Part shown: piece by piece, positions 17,160-25,639 of the stretch
Numbering within the stretch: position 1 is the first letter of the stretch
Layout: every line of letters begins with the position of its first letter
NCBI GenBank assembly: GCA_023397505.1
Contig: JAEWUC010000002.1
Span: 310,001-374,000, forward strand
DNA from: Bacteroidota bacterium
Lineage (GTDB): Bacteria > Bacteroidota > Ignavibacteria > Ignavibacteriales > Melioribacteraceae
DNA: 64,000 nt
Reading direction: 5' to 3'
Position numbers and translations under genes: made by a program
The notes under the pieces: generated by a model
Database searches by the model: none
Seen by the model: the letters and a program-made list of their open reading frames with translations, nothing else
What the model was told of the DNA's origin: nothing

Positions 17160-17402
17160 ATGTTTTACGCGTACATATTAAAATCGAATAAAGACAATAC
17201 CTACTATTACGGCTCAACTGAAGACATCGAGAAAAGGTTAAAAGAACACAATCTTGGTAAAGTAAAATATACGAAAAGTCACAGACCATACGTTATCCAC
17301 CATTATGAAGAATTTTCAACTAAGTCAGACGCACGGAAGAGAGAACTATTTTTTAAGAGCATTGAAGGTTACAGATGGTTAAAAAGCAACAACATAACGT
17401 AG
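17160..17402 (+). CDS. GIY-YIG nuclease-domain protein abutting tRNA-Ser
   Basis: 80 aa single-domain GIY-YIG protein of the UvrC-N/UPF0213-like small family. AYILKS and YYYGSTED form the GIY...YIG core, with Arg in EKRLKEHN and Glu in ARKRELFFKS. The ATG begins one base after the tRNA-Ser 3' end, there is no Shine-Dalgarno sequence, and the TAG stop is formed by the first bases of the repeated tRNA fragment. The gene is thus embedded between an intact and a partial copy of the tRNA 3' half. Homing-like or site-specific nuclease activity on tRNA genes is a reasonable inference but unproven. Confidence 0.8.
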   Translation: MFYAYILKSNKDNTYYYGSTEDIEKRLKEHNLGKVKYTKSHRPYVIHHYEEFSTKSDARKRELFFKSIEGYRWLKSNNIT

Positions 17403-17456
17403 GGTACCGAGGGTTCTTCCGAAGGAATCCCTTTGGGAGAATCCCTCTCTCTCCTC
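17401..17456 (+). repeat. Duplicated tRNA-Ser 3' half carrying 22-nt palindromic insertion
   Basis: AGGGTACCGAGGGTTC (17401-17416) repeats tRNA-Ser 17126-17141. GAATCCCTCTCTCTCCTC (17439-17456) repeats 17142-17159. Between them, exactly inside the T-loop, are 22 extra bases (17417-17438) made of two perfect 11-nt palindromes: TTCCGAAGGAA and TCCCTTTGGGA. The repeat period from the intact tRNA is 275 nt. Confidence 0.85.
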
Positions 17457-17573
17457 ATGTTTTACGCATACATCTTAAAATCACTAAAAGATAACACTTA
17501 TTACTACGGCTCATCTGAAGATCTTGCAAAAAGATTAACTAAATACAATTGCGGTGTAGTAAAATACACAAAA
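17457..17573 (+). pseudogene. Truncated second GIY-YIG nuclease copy
   Basis: 39 codons (MFYAYILKSLKDNTYYYGSS...KYTK) closely match residues 1-39 of the upstream copy. Homology then stops and the frame runs into sequence antisense to the TerB-like gene, reaching a stop at 17636. The second half of the domain, including the catalytic Glu region, is lost. The start has the same position relative to the repeated tRNA end as in the intact copy. Confidence 0.82.
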
Positions 17574-17627
17574 GAAGTATCCTTAATTCTTGTTTTCACT
17601 ACTGCATTCAGCATCTTTTCATATCTT

Positions 17628-18029
17628 TCAATCTAAATGTTTGGAAATCTCAAATTCATATTTGGGGTCTAAATGGTATGTTATATTTGTACTAATCTTT
17701 GGTGATTCTATCTCATTAACCATTGCAACGGAGTTTAGCCAGGAAAGTTCTTTGGAATGCAACTCATTATCTGCATTTGCCAATTTTATACCGTCGATCA
17801 GAAATATTTTAGCTATTTCGATATTGGAAAATTTTGGCGGGTCAACTTTTATATACTCGTTTTCAAGTATCTCGTTCATTGCTTTTTCACAAAAATCACT
17901 GCTGAAACCGAGTGCTGTACTTAATTTCATAAACATTTCTCTTTCATCTTCGGAAAGTTTATTGTCTTTTCCAATTAAAATTAATAATCCTCTTAAATAA
18001 TTACTTTTGTCCAATAATGTAAAATTCAT
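17628..18029 (-). CDS. TerB-like helical protein
   Basis: 133 aa, predicted all-helical and cytoplasmic. LRGLLILIGKDNKLSEDEREMFMKLSTALGF followed by a second helical half with DGIKLANADNELHSKELSWLNSVA resembles the TerB/TerB-like fold (paired acidic loops of the DNKLSEDE and DNELHSKE type). The role is unknown; the fold is linked to tellurite or stress systems, but no ter genes are nearby. Its 3' end lies 54 nt from the broken GIY-YIG copy. Confidence 0.6.
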   Translation of the reverse strand: MNFTLLDKSNYLRGLLILIGKDNKLSEDEREMFMKLSTALGFSSDFCEKAMNEILENEYIKVDPPKFSNIEIAKIFLIDGIKLANADNELHSKELSWLNSVAMVNEIESPKISTNITYHLDPKYEFEISKHLD

Positions 18030-18105
18030 AAAACCTCCGAGCCAAATTTATTAAATATTCATAACTTGTGTTGGGCAATTATTTTTTCAAATCTAAGAGT
18101 TAAAA

Positions 18106-19671
18106 ATGACACACGAACAAACAAAAAGTATTAATCCTGCAACCGGCGAAGTCATTGGTTATTCGGAAGTGAACACTAATGAAGAACTTAAAGAGATGAT
18201 AAGAAAGGCAAAGATAGCACAAAGAAATTGGGAGAAAGTTAGTCTTAAAGAGCGTAAAAAGTATATTCTAAAAATCCGCGATTATATTGTCGAGAACGCG
18301 GAGAAAATAGCATCGACTATTACAATAGACAATGGTAAAACACTAATTGATTCGCTTGCTACCGAGGTTTTGCCGGCAGCTATGGCCGCTACTTATTATT
18401 CAAATAAATCTAAAAAGTTTTTAAGAGAAGACAAACTTTCATCAGGAAATATTTTATTCATATATAAAAGAAGTAGAATTGTTAGAATTCCGTTTGGAGT
18501 TGTCGGGATCATTTCTCCATGGAATTATCCTTTTGCAATTCCTTTTTCGGAAGTAATTATGGCGCTGCTTGCCGGCAACTCTGTAATTCTGAAAACAGCT
18601 ACCGAAACTTTATTGGTTGGGAAAATATTAAAAGAAGCAGTTGATTCAGCAGGAATTCCGCAAAATGTTTTCAATTATGTTAATATGCCCGGTAGCGTTA
18701 TAGGCGATGCTTTATTGGAAAACGGGATAGATAAATTATTTTTTACAGGTTCTGTGAATATTGGAAAACATTTGATGAAGAAAGCTTCGGAGACATTAAC
18801 GCCGGTATCGCTTGAACTCGGCGGTAACGATGCAATGATTGTATGCCACGATGCTGACGTATACAGAGCGGCTATGGGCGCTTTGTGGGCGGGTTTTCAG
18901 AACGCAGGACAGTCGTGCGGAGGAGTTGAAAGAATTTATGTCCATGAAAAAATATACGATGAATTCATGGGTATTCTTAAAGACAAAATAGAGAACCTAA
19001 AAATTGGCAACGGAAACAGTTTTGATGTAGATATGGGATGTATGACGACAAAAAAGCAATGTGATATTGTGAAAGCTCATGTGGATGACGCTTTGAAAAA
19101 AGGTGCAGTAATATTTGCGGAATCAAAAGCATTAATAGATAATAGCTCAAATTTCTTACACGCAATGGTTTTAACAAATGTTAATCATAATATGATGCTA
19201 ATGAAGGATGAAACATTTGGCCCTGTTGTAGGCGTTATGAAATTCAATAATTATGAAGAAGCTATTGAGCTTGCAAACGATTCATATTTAGGACTAACGG
19301 CTTCTGTTTGGTCTAAAAATAGAAAACACGCACAGGCAATTGGCCGGCAAATTAAAGCCGGCGCTGTTACGATAAATGATCATTTGATGAGTCACGGATT
19401 AGCTGAAACACCATGGGGAGGCTTTAAACAATCGGGCATTGGAAGAACTCACGGTAAACTTGGTTTTGATGAGATGACGCAGCCAATGGTAATCGTAAAT
19501 GATGTTTTCCCGTTCCTACGAAAAAATTTATGGTGGCATCCGTTTGGTAAAAAATTATACGATGGGCTTTCAGGTATTCCAATGATGCTGTATGGAAAAA
19601 GTATAAGTATCAAAATTTCAGGTTTGGCAAGACTTGCAAAAATATTTCCTAGAGTTTTTTTAAGGGAGTAA
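18106..19671 (+). CDS. NAD(P)-dependent aldehyde dehydrogenase
   Basis: 521 aa ALDH superfamily enzyme. Cofactor-binding region GIISPWNYPFAIPFSEVIMAL, FTGSVNIGKHLM, catalytic Glu in LELGGND, catalytic Cys in NAGQSCGGVERIYVH, and ETFGPVVGVM are all present. The C-terminal 50 residues after MVIVNDVFP extend beyond the usual end and contain amphipathic, Trp/Pro-rich sequence, perhaps membrane-associating as in long-chain ALDHs. The substrate cannot be fixed from sequence. It is monocistronic. Confidence 0.88.
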   Translation: MTHEQTKSINPATGEVIGYSEVNTNEELKEMIRKAKIAQRNWEKVSLKERKKYILKIRDYIVENAEKIASTITIDNGKTLIDSLATEVLPAAMAATYYSNKSKKFLREDKLSSGNILFIYKRSRIVRIPFGVVGIISPWNYPFAIPFSEVIMALLAGNSVILKTATETLLVGKILKEAVDSAGIPQNVFNYVNMPGSVIGDALLENGIDKLFFTGSVNIGKHLMKKASETLTPVSLELGGNDAMIVCHDADVYRAAMGALWAGFQNAGQSCGGVERIYVHEKIYDEFMGILKDKIENLKIGNGNSFDVDMGCMTTKKQCDIVKAHVDDALKKGAVIFAESKALIDNSSNFLHAMVLTNVNHNMMLMKDETFGPVVGVMKFNNYEEAIELANDSYLGLTASVWSKNRKHAQAIGRQIKAGAVTINDHLMSHGLAETPWGGFKQSGIGRTHGKLGFDEMTQPMVIVNDVFPFLRKNLWWHPFGKKLYDGLSGIPMMLYGKSISIKISGLARLAKIFPRVFLRE

Positions 19672-19735
19672 AAATATTATTATCAATAATATTTGGAAAC
19701 AATAAAGGACTACCATACATCAGGGGTACACTATT

Positions 19736-19957
19736 CTAATTATTCACAATTTTATTTTTAATTTTTTGCATCTGCAGTTTTAATTTGTTTTCCATCTTTT
19801 TCATACATTCAAATTCCGTAGCCAATACAGATAAGCCGATTGGTATTACAAGTAAGCCAGGGCCGGGCGTAAAGATTAATAATAAACCAATAGCTAAAAT
19901 TGTTGCTCCAATTACACCTATAAAAATTCTTTTAATACGTTTTATAGCTTTCTCCAT
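19736..19957 (-). CDS. PGPGW-family small membrane protein
   Basis: 73 aa with two transmembrane segments around the signature FTPGPGLLVIPIGLSVLATEFE, followed by a basic coiled tail. It matches the putative transmembrane PGPGW family. The function is unknown. Confidence 0.8.
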   Translation of the reverse strand: MEKAIKRIKRIFIGVIGATILAIGLLLIFTPGPGLLVIPIGLSVLATEFECMKKMENKLKLQMQKIKNKIVNN

Positions 19958-20011
19958 ATTTAATCCATTTTATGGGCAGAATAATTTTTAGGTTACTTCA
20001 TTTATGTCATA

Positions 20012-22126
20012 TTACTCGCTAAAAATCGGATTATAATTCATATTATAAAACATGAACGACCACAAATCGGAATACAATTCAATCGATTTTGAAGTGCTCG
20101 TTCCTGCTCCGTGTCCAACCTTAGTTTCTATTCGAATCAATGCAGGATTCTTTTTACTGCTTAATTCCTGCAAGGTAGCTGCATACTTAAATGAATGTGC
20201 GGGGAAAACACGGTCGTCGTGATCAGCCGTTGTTACCATTGTTGCCGGGTAATCAACATTCTTTTTTATGTTGTGAAGAGGAGAGTATTCGTATAAGAAT
20301 TTAAATTGATCTGGATTATCGCTCGAACCGTATTCTGGAACCCAAGCCCAGCCGATTGTAAATTTATGAAAGCGAAGCATATCCATTACGCCAACCATAG
20401 GGAAGGCGACTTTGCAAATATCCGGTCGTTGGTTTATTACAGCTCCAACAAGCAAACCTCCGTTTGAACCGCCCTGTAAAGCAAGTTTATCGGGATTTGT
20501 ATATTTATTTTTTATTAACCATTCTGCCGCGTAAATAAAATCATCAAAAACATTTTGTTTTTTTTCAAGCATTCCGGCTTTGTGCCATTCTTCACCGTAT
20601 TCACTTCCGCCGCGTAGGCAAGCCATTGCATATACAACCCCGTTTTCTAACAATGGAATTCTTGTTACGCTGAAACCCGGCTGCATAGGCACATTAAATC
20701 CGCCATACGCATATAACAGTGCAGGATTATTACCGTCAAGTTTTAATCCTTTTTTATGAACGATAAACAATGGAATTTTTGTGCCGTCCTTACTTTCATA
20801 AAAAATTTGTTTTGTTTCGTAACCTTCCATATCGAACTTAACTTCCGATTTTCTAAAAAGCTCAGATTTATTATTTGCTATATCATACTTGTAAATTGTT
20901 GAGGGAAATGTGAATGAAGTAAAAGTAAAAAACGTTTCGGTTTCATTTCTTTTTCCGTAAAATCCTGAAACTGTACCTAAAGCCGGTAATTGTACATCGT
21001 GCAAATATTTCCCTTCGGTATCAAACACTGATACAATATTATTGGCATCTTTTAAGTATGTAATCATCAACTTGCCGGACATCAAAGAAGCACTTTGCAT
21101 AACATTTTTAGATTCGGGAATTATTGTTTTCCAACTTGATTTGGAAGGATTACTTAAATCAACCAATATTAATCTGCCGTTGGGAGCATCGAGATTTGTT
21201 TTTATTAAAAATTTGTCGCCGATGTTATCAACAACTTCGTATTCCGCTTCCGAAATATCAATCAACTTTACAATTGGCGAATCATTTGATAAATCTTTGT
21301 AATAGAGAAGATTATTTGATGAAGAACCTTCCCATACGCTAATGATTAAGTATTTTTCATCTTCGGTTACACCCGCGCTGAAACCGCGTTTAGGATTGTC
21401 TTTGTCTTCAAGAATTAATTCATCCTCGGATTGTTCCGTACCGATTTTATGATAGTATAACTTTTGAAATTCATTGCTCTGTTTTAATTCTTCGCCTTGC
21501 TTGGCTTCGTCATAACGGCTGTAAAAAAAGCCGTCTTTATACCATGAAGCACCGGAAAACTTTACCCATTTAATAACATCCTTTTTTAATTCTTTTGATT
21601 CAACATCCATCACAAAAATTTCACGCCAATCCGAGCCGCCGCGGGAAATTAGATAAGTTGCCATGGAATTATCTTTTGAAAAACTTAATCCGGCAAGACT
21701 TATTGAACCATCATCAGAAAATTTATTCGGATCAATAAAAACTTCGGGAGTTCCGTTCAATCCTTTTTGAATATAAACAACACTTTGTTCTTGTAAACCG
21801 TCGTTTTTATAGAATATATAATTATCACCGACTTTAGATGGAGCGGAATATCTTTCGTAATTCCACAATTCGGTTAATCTGTTTTTTAATTTTTCACGGT
21901 ATGCAATTTGGGAAAGGTATTCTTCGGTTGTTTTGTTTTGAGCTTTAACCCAATCTGCGGTTTCTTGCGAGTTGTTGTCTTCAAGCCAACGATACGGATC
22001 GCTTACAACTGTTCCATGGTAATTATCCGAGTGGTCTATTTTTTTTGTTTCCGGGTATTTTATTTCTTGTGGAATTACAAAAGATGTGCATGCTAGAATA
22101 ATGACAAAAGTTCTCCATAATTTCAT
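20012..22126 (-). CDS. Prolyl oligopeptidase (S9A), secreted
   Basis: 704 aa serine peptidase: signal peptide (KLWRTFVIILACTSFVIPQ), an N-terminal beta-propeller (about 75-420), then an alpha/beta-hydrolase domain. Catalytic Ser554 is in GGSNGGLLVGA, Asp in TADHDDRVFPAHSFK, and His in VGHGAG. It cleaves short peptides after proline, here probably in the periplasm. ATG 22126 is chosen because it places the signal peptide at the N-terminus and has AAGGAT upstream; an in-frame ATG at 22222 would add 32 residues before it. Confidence 0.92.
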   Translation of the reverse strand: MKLWRTFVIILACTSFVIPQEIKYPETKKIDHSDNYHGTVVSDPYRWLEDNNSQETADWVKAQNKTTEEYLSQIAYREKLKNRLTELWNYERYSAPSKVGDNYIFYKNDGLQEQSVVYIQKGLNGTPEVFIDPNKFSDDGSISLAGLSFSKDNSMATYLISRGGSDWREIFVMDVESKELKKDVIKWVKFSGASWYKDGFFYSRYDEAKQGEELKQSNEFQKLYYHKIGTEQSEDELILEDKDNPKRGFSAGVTEDEKYLIISVWEGSSSNNLLYYKDLSNDSPIVKLIDISEAEYEVVDNIGDKFLIKTNLDAPNGRLILVDLSNPSKSSWKTIIPESKNVMQSASLMSGKLMITYLKDANNIVSVFDTEGKYLHDVQLPALGTVSGFYGKRNETETFFTFTSFTFPSTIYKYDIANNKSELFRKSEVKFDMEGYETKQIFYESKDGTKIPLFIVHKKGLKLDGNNPALLYAYGGFNVPMQPGFSVTRIPLLENGVVYAMACLRGGSEYGEEWHKAGMLEKKQNVFDDFIYAAEWLIKNKYTNPDKLALQGGSNGGLLVGAVINQRPDICKVAFPMVGVMDMLRFHKFTIGWAWVPEYGSSDNPDQFKFLYEYSPLHNIKKNVDYPATMVTTADHDDRVFPAHSFKYAATLQELSSKKNPALIRIETKVGHGAGTSTSKSIELYSDLWSFMFYNMNYNPIFSE

Positions 22127-22471
22127 GTTGTAACTATCCTTATATAGTGAAAAATTACATCGGCGAGATACTTCCGTTTTTAAAATAGAATTCATTTGTC
22201 TCAATTTCAAATTAACATTCATTTTTTTTGAAAATGTAAAATCGGCTAAAAGGGCTTAAAACCTTCCAAATAAAAACAAGAACCAACAAATTCCTAAGTT
22301 TTTAAGCTAAAAACGAAGCTCCAAAAAGTTGATTCGTTTTTGTTTGGCAAAGTATTTTATGCTGTCTATTTTTGATCTGACAAAATTACAATTTGTCATT
22401 ATGTTTGCCGGAAGTTTATGATCTAAACATTCGGGCTTTATTCACAAATCAATTTCAGAATAGAGGTTACC
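22127..22471. other. Intergenic region between divergent S9A and gdhA genes
   Basis: 345 nt, AT-rich, no credible gene. It holds the promoters of both neighbours, including the gdhA -7 element and an inverted repeat listed separately. Confidence 0.6.
22378..22407 (+). promoter_or_regulatory. gdhA promoter with palindromic operator candidate
   Basis: TATGTTTG at 22400-22407 fits the TAnnTTTG -7 element. Immediately upstream, TGACAAA (22378-22384), 7 nt, TTTGTCA (22392-22398) is a perfect 7-bp inverted repeat lying where the spacer would be. TTTG at 22371-22374 is a possible, slightly distant -33 element. A dimeric regulator binding here would block RNA polymerase. Confidence 0.5.
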
Positions 22472-23758
22472 ATGAAAAGCAAAGAGTTCAATCCTTTCGA
22501 GATGGCTCAAGCTCAATTTGACAAAGTTGCAGGGATATTAAATCTCGATCAAGCAACTCGTGATATTTTACGAAATCCTTTACGTGAGTACCATTTTAGT
22601 ATTCCCGTTAAAATGGATGACGGAACAACAAAAGTATTTAGAGGATTCAGAGTACAACATAATGATGCACGCGGACCATCGAAAGGCGGTATCCGTTTTC
22701 ATCCCCACGAAACAATTGATACTGTAAAAGCGCTTTCAATGTGGATGACGTGGAAATGCGCAGTTGTTAATATACCGCTCGGCGGAGGTAAAGGCGGGGT
22801 TATCTGCGACCCGCATCATCTTAGTATGAAAGAACAAGAACAAATTTGCCGCAACTGGGTTCGTCAGCTTGCAAAAAATGTTGGACCTGTAAACGATGTT
22901 CCAGCTCCAGACGTAATGACAAACGCTCAACACATGTTGTGGATGCTCGATGAATTTGAAACAATTCACGGCGGAAAATTCCCTGGATTTATTACTGGTA
23001 AACCTGTCGGCATGGGCGGCTCTCTCGGAAGAACCGAAGCAACGGGTTACGGTGTAATATTCACTCTTCGCGAAGCATTAAAGGAAATGGGAATTCGCAC
23101 AGAAGATACAACCGCAAGCGTTCAGGGTTTTGGAAACGTTGCACAATATGCAATTGATCTTTATAACCAGCTTGGCGGAAAAGTAATTTGCGTTTCCAGT
23201 TGGGATCAAAAAGATCAATGTTCATATTCATTCAAAAGAAAAAGCGGCGTTGATAAAGATGAATTATTAAAAATCACAGATAAATTCGGCGGCATTGATA
23301 AAGCTAAAGCAAAGGAATTAGGTTACGAAATTTTGGAAGGCGATGCATGGATTGAACAAGATGTTGAAATTTTAATTCCGGCAGCTTTAGAAAATCAGAT
23401 CCGCGAAGACAATGTTAAAAAGATTAGTTCAAAAGTTAAAATTATTGCCGAAGGCGCTAACGGTCCAACAACGCCTGAAGCTGACAAAGTTATTCAAGAG
23501 AAAGGAATATTTTTAATACCCGATTTTCTTGCAAACGCAGGCGGAGTTACTTGCAGCTACTTTGAACAAGTTCAATGCAACATGAATTATTATTGGGAAC
23601 GCGATGAAGTACTTGGCAAACTGGATGTTAAAATGACATCTGCTTATTTGGCTGTAAGCGAACTTGCTCGTAAAAGAAATCTTTACATGCGCGATGCCGC
23701 TTATGTAATTTCCGTAAGCCGTGTTGCACAAGCATGCAAAGATAGAGGTTGGGTATAA
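22472..23758 (+). CDS. gdhA: Glutamate dehydrogenase (Glu/Leu/Phe/Val family)
   Basis: 428 aa. Substrate domain: VKMDDGTTKVFRGFRVQHNDARGPSKGGIRFHP, MTWKCAVVNIPLGGGKGGV (catalytic Lys) and PVNDVPAPDVMT. Rossmann part: ASVQGFGNVAQYAIDL. C-terminal FLANAGGVTCSYFEQVQ. It interconverts glutamate and 2-oxoglutarate. The length and motifs fit the hexameric NAD-type enzymes. The start ATG 22472 follows AGAGGTTACC. It is monocistronic with a terminator at 23833. Confidence 0.93.
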   Translation: MKSKEFNPFEMAQAQFDKVAGILNLDQATRDILRNPLREYHFSIPVKMDDGTTKVFRGFRVQHNDARGPSKGGIRFHPHETIDTVKALSMWMTWKCAVVNIPLGGGKGGVICDPHHLSMKEQEQICRNWVRQLAKNVGPVNDVPAPDVMTNAQHMLWMLDEFETIHGGKFPGFITGKPVGMGGSLGRTEATGYGVIFTLREALKEMGIRTEDTTASVQGFGNVAQYAIDLYNQLGGKVICVSSWDQKDQCSYSFKRKSGVDKDELLKITDKFGGIDKAKAKELGYEILEGDAWIEQDVEILIPAALENQIREDNVKKISSKVKIIAEGANGPTTPEADKVIQEKGIFLIPDFLANAGGVTCSYFEQVQCNMNYYWERDEVLGKLDVKMTSAYLAVSELARKRNLYMRDAAYVISVSRVAQACKDRGWV

Positions 23759-23832
23759 TACATTGCAGAATGATGATTGCTGATTTCAGAATGTATAAAT
23801 TGTAGTTAATCTCAATCATTTTTCTTAGTTTT

Positions 23833-23868
23833 AGCCGGGAGTTGATTAAATCAGTTCCCGGCTTTTTA
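23833..23868 (+). terminator. Intrinsic terminator after gdhA
   Basis: AGCCGGGA...TCCCGGCT stem with an inner GAT/ATC pairing and a trailing T run. Confidence 0.85.
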
Positions 23869-23884
23869 ATTTTATTCGGAGATT

Positions 23885-25639
23885 ATGCAAAAAAATATTT
23901 CCAATAGTTCAGTTCCTAATTTTGATAGAAATCTCAAAGAACAGAATTTCTCCGCAATAGGCAGCGGCTCTTTAGGCGGCAAAGCAAGCGGATTGGTGTT
24001 TATCAGTCAAATACTTCAGCAAAAATTTAAGCAAGATGAATTTCCTTTAATAAAATTGACACTTCCTAAGATGATTGTTTTACGTTCAGGTGTATTCGAA
24101 TCATTTATGGAAAGAAATAACTTGTATAATTTTGCCATCAATGAACAATCAGATATTCGTATAGCAGATAGATTTTTAAAAGCAGATATACCTGCGGAAA
24201 TATTGGGCGATCTTCGTTCACTAATTGAAATTGAAAAAACTCCTCTCGCCGTTCGATCATCAAGTATGCTCGAAGATGCAAAATATGAACCGTTCGCGGG
24301 AGTTTATTCAACCAAGATGATTCCCAACAATCAGCCGAGTGTTGATACCCGGTTCACAAAACTTTTGGAAGCTGTAAAATTTGTTTTCGCGTCAACATAT
24401 TTTCGTGCGGCAAAGAATTATTTTAAATCATCTTCGCATAAAATTGAAAACGAAAGGATGGCTGTAATAATTCAGAGTGTTGTCGGTCAAAATTATAATA
24501 TGCGTTTTTATCCAAACATTTCTGGCGTAGCGCGTTCTTATAATTTTTACCCGGTTGGTAAATCAAAACGTGAGCAGGGAGTTGTTAACTTGGCTTTGGG
24601 TCTCGGTAAAACAATTGTTGACGGCGGAATATCGTGGATTTATTCTCCGCAATATCCAAAATCGCCTCCGCCTTTTAACGATCCGAAAGACATTCTTAAA
24701 TCAACTCAAAATAATTTTTGGGCGGTGAATCTGACTCCAATAAGAAATTATGATCCGACTAAAGAAACGGAATATCTATCGTTGTTAAATCTTAGCGATG
24801 CTGATTACGACAATAACTTAATGCATATTGCCTCAACTTATGACGCGCAATCAGATAGAATCGAAATAGGAATCAACAGAGAAGGTCCGCGAATAATTAA
24901 TTTTTCTCCGCTGCTTCATCTAAACAAATTCGGTTTTAACGCTTCAATAAAAAAAATATTATTAACCTGCGAAGAAGCTTATAATAATCCGGTGGAAATT
25001 GAATTCGCGGCGACCATCTCAAAAAATTCCGAATTACTTAATTTTGCTTTTTTACAGGTGCGTCCAATGGTAATCTCATCAGAAGTTGTTGCCGTTGAAA
25101 AAGAAAATGATAAAAATAATATTCTAGTTGAAAGTTCTAAAGTTATGGGCAATGGAACAATTCAAAATATCTTTGATGTGGTATTTGTGAAGCCGGATAA
25201 ATTCGATAAAAGAGACACAACAAAAATTGCAGAAGAAATTGAATCTTTAAATAAAAAACTTGTTGAAGAAAATAAGCCGTATATTTTAATCGGCTTTGGA
25301 AGATGGGGAAGCAGCGACCCGTGGCTCGGAATACCGGTTGAGTGGGGGCAAATATCCGGCGCCAAGGTTATTGTTGAGTCAACTTTGTTTGATATTAATG
25401 TAGAATTAAGCCAGGGCTCGCATTTTTTCCATAACATTAACAGTTTTAATGTTAGCTATTTTTCAATAAATTATGACGAAAAGTTTAAGATAGATTGGAA
25501 TTGGCTGAATGAACAGGAAGTTGTAAACGAAAAAATATTCGTAAAACATGTGGGACTAAAAAATTCTCTCTTAATAAAAGTAGACGGCAGAACCGGGCGA
25601 GGAATAATATGGAAATCCATTCCAATAAAGATAAAGTAA
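23885..25639 (+). CDS. PEP/pyruvate-binding (PPDK_N-like) domain protein, short paralogue
   Basis: 584 aa cytoplasmic protein with an ATP-grasp-like PPDK_N domain: GSLGGKASGLVFISQIL, LAVRSSSMLEDAKYEPFAGVY, QVRPMV. It lacks the swivelling phospho-His domain and the PEP/pyruvate TIM barrel of true PEP synthase or PPDK. After the PPDK_N part comes a conserved module (YILIGFGRWGSSDPWLGIPVEW ... LSQGSHFFHNI) shared with the next gene. It probably makes or transfers a phosphoryl group in an uncharacterised system. It overlaps the next gene by 31 nt. Confidence 0.75.
   Translation: MQKNISNSSVPNFDRNLKEQNFSAIGSGSLGGKASGLVFISQILQQKFKQDEFPLIKLTLPKMIVLRSGVFESFMERNNLYNFAINEQSDIRIADRFLKADIPAEILGDLRSLIEIEKTPLAVRSSSMLEDAKYEPFAGVYSTKMIPNNQPSVDTRFTKLLEAVKFVFASTYFRAAKNYFKSSSHKIENERMAVIIQSVVGQNYNMRFYPNISGVARSYNFYPVGKSKREQGVVNLALGLGKTIVDGGISWIYSPQYPKSPPPFNDPKDILKSTQNNFWAVNLTPIRNYDPTKETEYLSLLNLSDADYDNNLMHIASTYDAQSDRIEIGINREGPRIINFSPLLHLNKFGFNASIKKILLTCEEAYNNPVEIEFAATISKNSELLNFAFLQVRPMVISSEVVAVEKENDKNNILVESSKVMGNGTIQNIFDVVFVKPDKFDKRDTTKIAEEIESLNKKLVEENKPYILIGFGRWGSSDPWLGIPVEWGQISGAKVIVESTLFDINVELSQGSHFFHNINSFNVSYFSINYDEKFKIDWNWLNEQEVVNEKIFVKHVGLKNSLLIKVDGRTGRGIIWKSIPIKIK

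Noticed and set aside
17433..17636. Full 67-codon reading frame of the second GIY-YIG copy
   Set aside because: Residues after codon 39 of the domain are antisense to the TerB-like gene and the first eight are tRNA-derived; it is a truncated copy and not a gene of that length.
22127..22222. N-terminal extension of the prolyl oligopeptidase
   Set aside because: The added residues precede a clear signal peptide and the internal ATG has a better ribosome binding site.
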